Assembly: GCA_030523805.1 (NCBI GenBank)
Contig: JAUNHS010000026.1
Location: 1 to 17,709 of the forward strand
DNA: 17,709 nucleotides
Source of the DNA: Acinetobacter sp.
GTDB taxonomy: Bacteria > Pseudomonadota > Gammaproteobacteria > Pseudomonadales > Moraxellaceae
Direction: 5' to 3'
Positions 14,631 to 17,709 of the stretch are shown here, in pieces. How positions within the stretch are numbered: position 1 is the first letter of the stretch; every line of letters begins with the position of its first letter. The notes under the pieces were generated by a model. It saw only the letters and a program-made list of their open reading frames with translations, had not been told where the DNA came from and did not search any database. Position numbers and translations under genes: made by a program.

Positions 14631-15509
14631 TCAATAAGTTATAACAAAACAATCACTTAAAATAGATATAAAAAAAGCTACATTACTGTAGCTTATTATC
14701 AGACAATCCATATCAACGGCTATGTCAAAAATATTTCTAGGCTCTCTATTTTCTTTTGCCCTGTAAGCCCCATTGTCATTTATCATTGAGCGTAAGGCTT
14801 TGTGTTGTAAATCCGTTAAATATCCCTGTTCATCTTTAGTAAAGCGGTGGATTTTATTACTTTTGCTTTTCAAATTTGAATAGGTGTCATTAAAGTTAAT
14901 TGCTAGGCTTGCTCTAATCATGAGTAGTAAAGGGCTTGAGATGTAACCGCCTAAAGCGTTTACTATTTGCCCTAGTGTTGGATTTTCTTTAGGCTTTGTG
15001 ATGATTTCTTTTAGTGTTTCATAGTAATTAATGAGCTGTTTTGGCTGTAGTCTTTCTAGCTCGTACTGTATAGGGTGGTATGCTTCATGGTAGCTTATTT
15101 CGCTGTCATCAATCATAAAGTCTAGTTTATTGAGTAAGCGTAAAATGTGAAAGCGTGAAAAGCCTGTTATCATTTCTGCGTACATGGTCATGGCTTGATA
15201 ATTTGCTATTTTTTCTAATATGGTCATAGGGCTTTGCCATTGCATGACGTTCATAGGCTCGTACATCGTAACCGTTTTTTCTACTTTCATTAATGGTATT
15301 AATAGCTCTAATTCTGTTTTGTGTGATAATAAAGCTCGTGCCATTTCTGCAGGGCTTTTATTATGGCGGTTTGCTAGTAATTCCAATAAGTCTAAAACAG
15401 ATATAAAATTTTCTTTTGCAAGACTGCTAAAGCTATTTGTTAAAGTTTCTTTTGCAAGACTGCTAAAGCTATTTGTTAAAGTTTCTTTTGAAATATCGTT
15501 GAAAGTCAT
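14631..15509 (-). CDS. Element protein of unknown function with 12-residue tandem repeat
   Basis: I do not recognise this 292-residue protein. It opens with a perfectly duplicated 12-residue unit (KETLTNSFSSLA, residues 9-20 and 21-32) and the start of a third (KEN). It continues with a helical, Leu-rich region (FISVLDLLELLANRH, PAEMARALLSHKTELELLIPLM). A long mostly helical middle has no membrane segment or catalytic motif that I can name. The last 20 residues (SYSNVAFFISIL...) are encoded by a terminator hairpin and its T-tract and by DNA beyond them, so the natural C-terminus may differ. AAGG lies about 8 bases before the ATG. It follows the toxin gene by 41 bases on the same strand and may be a cargo or replication accessory gene. 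Confidence 0.65.
   Translation of the reverse strand: MTFNDISKETLTNSFSSLAKETLTNSFSSLAKENFISVLDLLELLANRHNKSPAEMARALLSHKTELELLIPLMKVEKTVTMYEPMNVMQWQSPMTILEKIANYQAMTMYAEMITGFSRFHILRLLNKLDFMIDDSEISYHEAYHPIQYELERLQPKQLINYYETLKEIITKPKENPTLGQIVNALGGYISSPLLLMIRASLAINFNDTYSNLKSKSNKIHRFTKDEQGYLTDLQHKALRSMINDNGAYRAKENREPRNIFDIAVDMDCLIISYSNVAFFISILSDCFVITY
14671..14694 (-). terminator. Intrinsic terminator overlapping the end of the unknown gene
   Basis: On the minus strand AAGCTACA pairs with TGTAGCTT around a GTAA loop (complement of 14675-14694), followed by five further T. It is a good intrinsic terminator, yet the annotated stop codon of the gene lies 37 bases beyond it, at 14631-14633. Confidence 0.75.
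15410..15481. repeat. Perfect 36-bp tandem duplication inside the unknown gene
   Basis: Two identical 36-base units (15410-15445 and 15446-15481) are followed by the first nine bases of a third. The duplication is in frame and adds 12 residues. Perfect identity suggests recent slippage or expansion. Confidence 0.95.
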
Positions 15510-15550
15510 AGTAACGCCTTAAAAATTCACAGCAATTTAATATCGCCGTG

Positions 15551-15910
15551 TTAATCAATATTTTGTGGTAGCTCTAGCGGTGGGTGTGGCGATAAATCCA
15601 CAATCTTTATAAACCCATCGCCAAGCACATAATGCAAAACGTATTGAGATACACATTCACCGCTTGCAAGCTCTATGTATTCAGGTATGCCGATATGGTA
15701 ATGCCATAAATGATTAGCTTGTGCGTGCTTTACCGTCTCTAGCCATTTTGGATTGTCTTTAGGTACGTTATCAGATGATTTATTACGCCCTTTTAACCCT
15801 ATAAATCCGTGTTGCTGTATGTGGTCTTTAAATGCTTTAATCTTGAGTTGGTCAGCTCTAGGAAAATTGACTAGCTTTTTTGAAAAACTTTGACTAAAAA
15901 AGACTTGCAT
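15551..15910 (-). CDS. RelE/ParE-superfamily toxin-like protein
   Basis: This 119-residue protein follows a ribbon-helix-helix-like gene with no gap: its ATG touches the stop codon of the antitoxin, and the ribosome site AGGGGG lies inside that gene. The N-terminus (VFFSQSFSKKLVNFP, then a basic helix around DQLKIKAFKDHI) and the C-terminal strands (YVLHYVLGDGFIKIVDLSPH) fit the small RelE/ParE fold. WLETVKHAQANHLWHYHIG lies in the middle. Members cleave mRNA on the ribosome or poison gyrase; I cannot tell which applies here. Such pairs stabilise mobile elements by killing cells that lose them. The assignment rests on size, fold-like pattern and pairing rather than on catalytic residues. Confidence 0.65.
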   Translation of the reverse strand: MQVFFSQSFSKKLVNFPRADQLKIKAFKDHIQQHGFIGLKGRNKSSDNVPKDNPKWLETVKHAQANHLWHYHIGIPEYIELASGECVSQYVLHYVLGDGFIKIVDLSPHPPLELPQNID

Positions 15911-16174
15911 TTAAGCCCCCTTTGTAAAGTCATCATCGGTTAGATTATTGAGCCATTCGATAAAGTCATCATCATTGCTAAAGTGTGGCACTTCAACAAA
16001 ACCGCCATTTAAAGCCTTATCCATTGCTTCAATATCATAGCCTTTAAACTCGTAAAGGGTGTTTATTGCATTTTCAAAAAGTACTTTTTGAGCATAGCTC
16101 TCAACGTCTAGCCCTTGCTTTTCGCTTGCTTGTTTGATGATTGCCATTTCATGCGGTGGAAAGTCTATAATCAT
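15911..16174 (-). CDS. Ribbon-helix-helix-type antitoxin
   Basis: This 87-residue acidic partner lies directly upstream of the toxin. The first 40 residues fit a ribbon-helix-helix DNA-binding domain: a strand (MIIDFP), helix (HEMAIIKQASEKQ), turn (GLDV) and helix (ESYAQKVLFENA). The rest is acidic (NDDDFIEWLNNLTDDDF) and is probably the toxin-neutralising tail. I start at the ATG at 16174 because GGAG lies 9 bases upstream; an in-frame ATG at 16189 would add five residues (METKA) but lacks a site. Such antitoxins usually repress their own operon; direct and inverted repeats at 16193-16215 just upstream are candidate operators. Confidence 0.68.
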   Translation of the reverse strand: MIIDFPPHEMAIIKQASEKQGLDVESYAQKVLFENAINTLYEFKGYDIEAMDKALNGGFVEVPHFSNDDDFIEWLNNLTDDDFTKGA

Positions 16175-16192
16175 TGCTTTAGTCTCCATCTT

Positions 16193-16215
16193 TTCATGTG
16201 TTCATGTTAGCACAT
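16193..16215 (-). promoter_or_regulatory. Candidate operator of the toxin-antitoxin operon
   Basis: Two 8-base direct repeats (TTCATGTG and TTCATGTT, 16193-16208) overlap an inverted ATGTG...CACAT pair (16196-16215) immediately before the antitoxin gene. Position and symmetry suit autoregulation by the antitoxin. The rest of the gap to the integrase stop is AT-rich. Confidence 0.35.
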
Positions 16216-16255
16216 ATAAAGATAAAATGAATATATATAAAGACAAGAAAATATA

Positions 16256-17467
16256 TTAAAAATTTTTGTGTAGTTTCCCTTTATCAATCATGCTGTATAG
16301 TTGGTTTGCATACCATTGAGCTAATGCTTGACGGTCTTTAAGATATTGAGCCTTGTTATATTTTCCTTTAACCCCTGTTGTTTTATGAGTTAAAGAAAAT
16401 GATATGATACGTTCATCAAATTTTGTGTTATCAATCGCTGTGTGTTCATTGATATAAGTACTTGCCATATGTCTAAAGCCATGCGGTGTATGTTTGTCTT
16501 TATAGCCTATTCTATGTAATGCTTTTTCTAGAAATCCTAATGTAGCAGGGCGTGAATTATCCCTAGCATTAGGGAATATATACACGGCGTTTCCAGTATA
16601 TCGTTGTAGCTTGATTAGGATTTCTTTTGCTTGTCTAGAAATAGGGCGTGTAAAATCCCTGTCTGTTTTTGTATTTTCTTTTGGGATATGCCAAGTATTT
16701 TCTGTAAGGTCAAAATCAGTCCATTTTGCCTTTAATAATTCACTAGGGCGGCAATAAAATAAAGCAAGTAGCATTAAAGCGTAACGCCCTTTAGTTGTTG
16801 GATAATTTAAAATATCGTTAATGAGTTTTGGGATTTCGTGCTGTTCAACGTGTGGATAATTTCTTTCATCATCTGATAGTAAGAATGCACTAATTCCTTT
16901 AACTGGATTTTCTACATTATCATAGCTAAACTTTGCATAGTCATAAATTCTGTCTGCAATATTTGCTGTGCGTTTATAAACTTCATAAGCACCTGTTGTG
17001 ATTTGTTGCTCTAAAAAATAATCTTTCCATTCTTTAGATGTAATTTTTTTAAAATCTCGTTTACCAAAAAAAGGTAATAGATGATTATTTATTCTTGATA
17101 AGGTAGTTTGAAAAGTACTAACCTTTACCGTGTTTTGGTAGTGATTAAGCCATTCATCTGCTAATTCTGCAAAAGTAATAGGGGTTTTACTTTCATTAAT
17201 ATCACCGCCATTTGCTAGAATGTCCATTAATTTTCTTGCTTTCTCTCTAGCAAGTTTACCCTTTACTTTGGGGTACCCGCCAAGCCCTTTCCATGCAGTT
17301 TTACCAAGTTCATTTTTATATCTAAATCTCCAGTCTTTATTGCCATTTTTACGCACTCTAAAATATAAGCCGTTCCCATCATGGAGTGCGTATTCTTGAG
17401 CTTCAGGCTCTAAACTTTCAAGTGTGGTATCGGTCATTGGAAAGCGTTTTACATCGTCTTTTTTCAT
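16256..17467 (-). CDS. int: P4-type tyrosine integrase
   Basis: This 403-residue site-specific recombinase would catalyse insertion of the element into tRNA-Ser and its excision. An N-terminal arm-binding domain (LHDGNGLYFRVRKNGNKDWR to about residue 85) is followed by a SAM-like core-binding domain (PITFAELADEWL). The catalytic domain carries R240 (YCRPSELLKAKW), H329-x-x-R332 (HGFRH), H361 (LTHKTTG) and nucleophile Y370 (GKYNKAQY). All expected residues are present, so it looks active. I prefer the ATG at 17467 (MKKDDVKRFPMTD). The longer frame starts at a GTG at 17521 and would run through the GGGTACA repeats; M29 of that frame (17437) is a further option. It is the gene nearest the tRNA, transcribed away from it, and ends 82 bases before the antitoxin start. 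Confidence 0.94.
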   Translation of the reverse strand: MKKDDVKRFPMTDTTLESLEPEAQEYALHDGNGLYFRVRKNGNKDWRFRYKNELGKTAWKGLGGYPKVKGKLAREKARKLMDILANGGDINESKTPITFAELADEWLNHYQNTVKVSTFQTTLSRINNHLLPFFGKRDFKKITSKEWKDYFLEQQITTGAYEVYKRTANIADRIYDYAKFSYDNVENPVKGISAFLLSDDERNYPHVEQHEIPKLINDILNYPTTKGRYALMLLALFYCRPSELLKAKWTDFDLTENTWHIPKENTKTDRDFTRPISRQAKEILIKLQRYTGNAVYIFPNARDNSRPATLGFLEKALHRIGYKDKHTPHGFRHMASTYINEHTAIDNTKFDERIISFSLTHKTTGVKGKYNKAQYLKDRQALAQWYANQLYSMIDKGKLHKNF

Positions 17468-17492
17468 GGCGTTTTGCTCAAAATTTAGGCTA

Positions 17493-17531
17493 GGGTACAA
17501 AAGGGGGTCAGGGGTACACACAAGGGTACAG
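17493..17531 (+). repeat. Right-end integrase arm-type sites (GGGTACA x3)
   Basis: GGGTACAA (17493), GGGTACAC (17512) and GGGTACAG (17524) lie just upstream of the integrase start. The last two are 12 bases apart, the same spacing as the pair at the far end. All five end sites have the same orientation in the window. Their place over the likely int promoter region suggests the integrase could repress its own gene. Confidence 0.6.
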
Positions 17532-17543
17532 AAAAAATCATAT

Positions 17544-17557
17544 CATAACGTGTTATG
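17544..17557. promoter_or_regulatory. Perfect palindrome upstream of the integrase gene
   Basis: CATAAC-GT-GTTATG is a perfect 6-2-6 inverted repeat, 77 bases before the integrase ATG, in AT-rich DNA likely to hold the int promoter. It is a candidate operator for AlpA or another element regulator. Confidence 0.4.
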
Positions 17558-17618
17558 TAAAGATATAAAAATATATGTAATTTTGATAAGTTATTGATTT
17601 TTACTTAAATTTTTATAT

Positions 17619-17642
17619 AAAAAAAGCATGAGTAATCATGCT
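17619..17642 (-). terminator. Terminator just downstream of tRNA-Ser, carried by the element
   Basis: On the minus strand AGCATGA pairs with TCATGCT around a 4-base loop and runs into seven T. It begins 12 bases after the tRNA 3' end. It lies inside the element, so transcription from the tRNA gene into int should stop here. Confidence 0.85.
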
Positions 17643-17651
17643 AATTTATAA

Positions 17652-17669
17652 GTATGGCGGTGAGAAAGG
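17652..17669. repeat. tRNA-proximal attachment-site repeat
   Basis: This is the 18-bp partner of 11829-11846. Bases 17655-17669 are the last 15 bases of tRNA-Ser including the encoded CCA, and 17652-17654 lie just beyond it. Recombination inside this repeat leaves the tRNA intact. Confidence 0.93.
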
Positions 17670-17709
17670 GATTCGAACCCTTGATACGCTATAAACGTAT
17701 ACACGCTTT
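17655..17709 (-). tRNA. tRNA-Ser, 3' part, probably anticodon GGA
   Basis: The minus strand shows the end of the anticodon loop (AAA, so anticodon base 36 is A), the 3' anticodon stem GCGTG and the long class II variable arm (ATACG ... CGTAT). The T-arm AAGGG-TTCGAAT-CCCTT, acceptor strand TCTCACC, discriminator G and encoded CCA follow. The long variable arm and G discriminator identify serine. A36 limits the anticodon to GGA, UGA or CGA; the variable arm resembles the E. coli GGA isoacceptor. The 5' half is outside the window. Confidence 0.95.

Larger units (their letters stand above)
11829..17669. mobile_element. 5.8-kb integrative element at tRNA-Ser (satellite or mini-island type)
   Basis: Between two identical 18-bp repeats lie six genes, all on the minus strand: integrase next to the tRNA, antitoxin, toxin, an unknown 292-residue protein, an AlpA-like regulator and a RepA/DnaB-type helicase. 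The stretch is visibly more AT-rich than the host genes around it. The layout, integrase at the tRNA end and alpA followed by a replication gene plus repeat arrays, is that of P4-like satellites and small phage-inducible islands. No capsid, terminase, portal or transfer gene is visible, so it would need a helper to move between cells, or may be just an integrated replicon. Bases 11847-12386 carry no gene, only repeats and AT-rich DNA. Confidence 0.92.

Noticed and set aside
17468..17521. Longer integrase start at GTG 17521
   Set aside because: The 18 extra residues would be encoded by the GGGTACA repeats and resemble no integrase N-terminus; the ATG at 17467 fits better.

Overview
The window looks like a Moraxellaceae chromosome, most likely Acinetobacter or a close relative. 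The host part has moderately low GC. The gene order hom-pbpG-gacA-fmt-rsmB-nrdR-ribD-DNA methylase-ribE-pnp-rpsO, and the PNPase and HopJ-like sequences, match what I know of that genus. This is family-level recognition, not a database match.

Layout: 1-317 is the 3' end of homoserine dehydrogenase (+), closed by a bidirectional terminator facing pbpG (-). From 1681 to 8225 runs a tight plus-strand block: gacA, fmt, rsmB, nrdR, ribD, an orphan adenine DNA methyltransferase and ribE. It covers Gac signalling, initiator-tRNA formylation, rRNA methylation, NrdR repression and riboflavin synthesis. A second bidirectional terminator separates it from pnp and rpsO (both -), each with a structured leader. 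A HopJ-family gene (+, 11153-11497) follows with its own terminator.

The most interesting host feature has no protein in it. At about 11583-11725 on the minus strand there is a candidate RsmY/RsmZ/CsrB-type small RNA. It has ten GGA triplets in about 110 nt (eight in A(N)GGA context), an intrinsic-terminator-like hairpin, a -10 element, and upstream an 18-bp GacA-box-like site. The GacA gene itself is in the same window.

From 11829 to 17669 sits a compact 5.8-kb integrative element inserted at the 3' end of a tRNA-Ser gene (partial, right edge). It is flanked by an 18-bp direct repeat. All its genes are on the minus strand: a P4-type tyrosine integrase, a RelE/ParE-like toxin-antitoxin pair, an unrecognised 292-residue protein, an AlpA-like regulator, and a RepA/DnaB-type helicase with a possible degenerate TOPRIM domain. 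Much of the rest is repeat DNA: ten 12-bp sites mostly in inverted pairs downstream of the helicase gene, four 21-bp-phased iterons and five '8-mer/ATT/8-mer/T-tract' units upstream of alpA, and GGGTACA sites at both ends that look like integrase arm sites. I read it as a self-replicating satellite or mini integrative element. No capsid, packaging or conjugation gene is visible. The insertion lies between tRNA-Ser and the small-RNA promoter, leaving the GacA box 31 bp outside the element.
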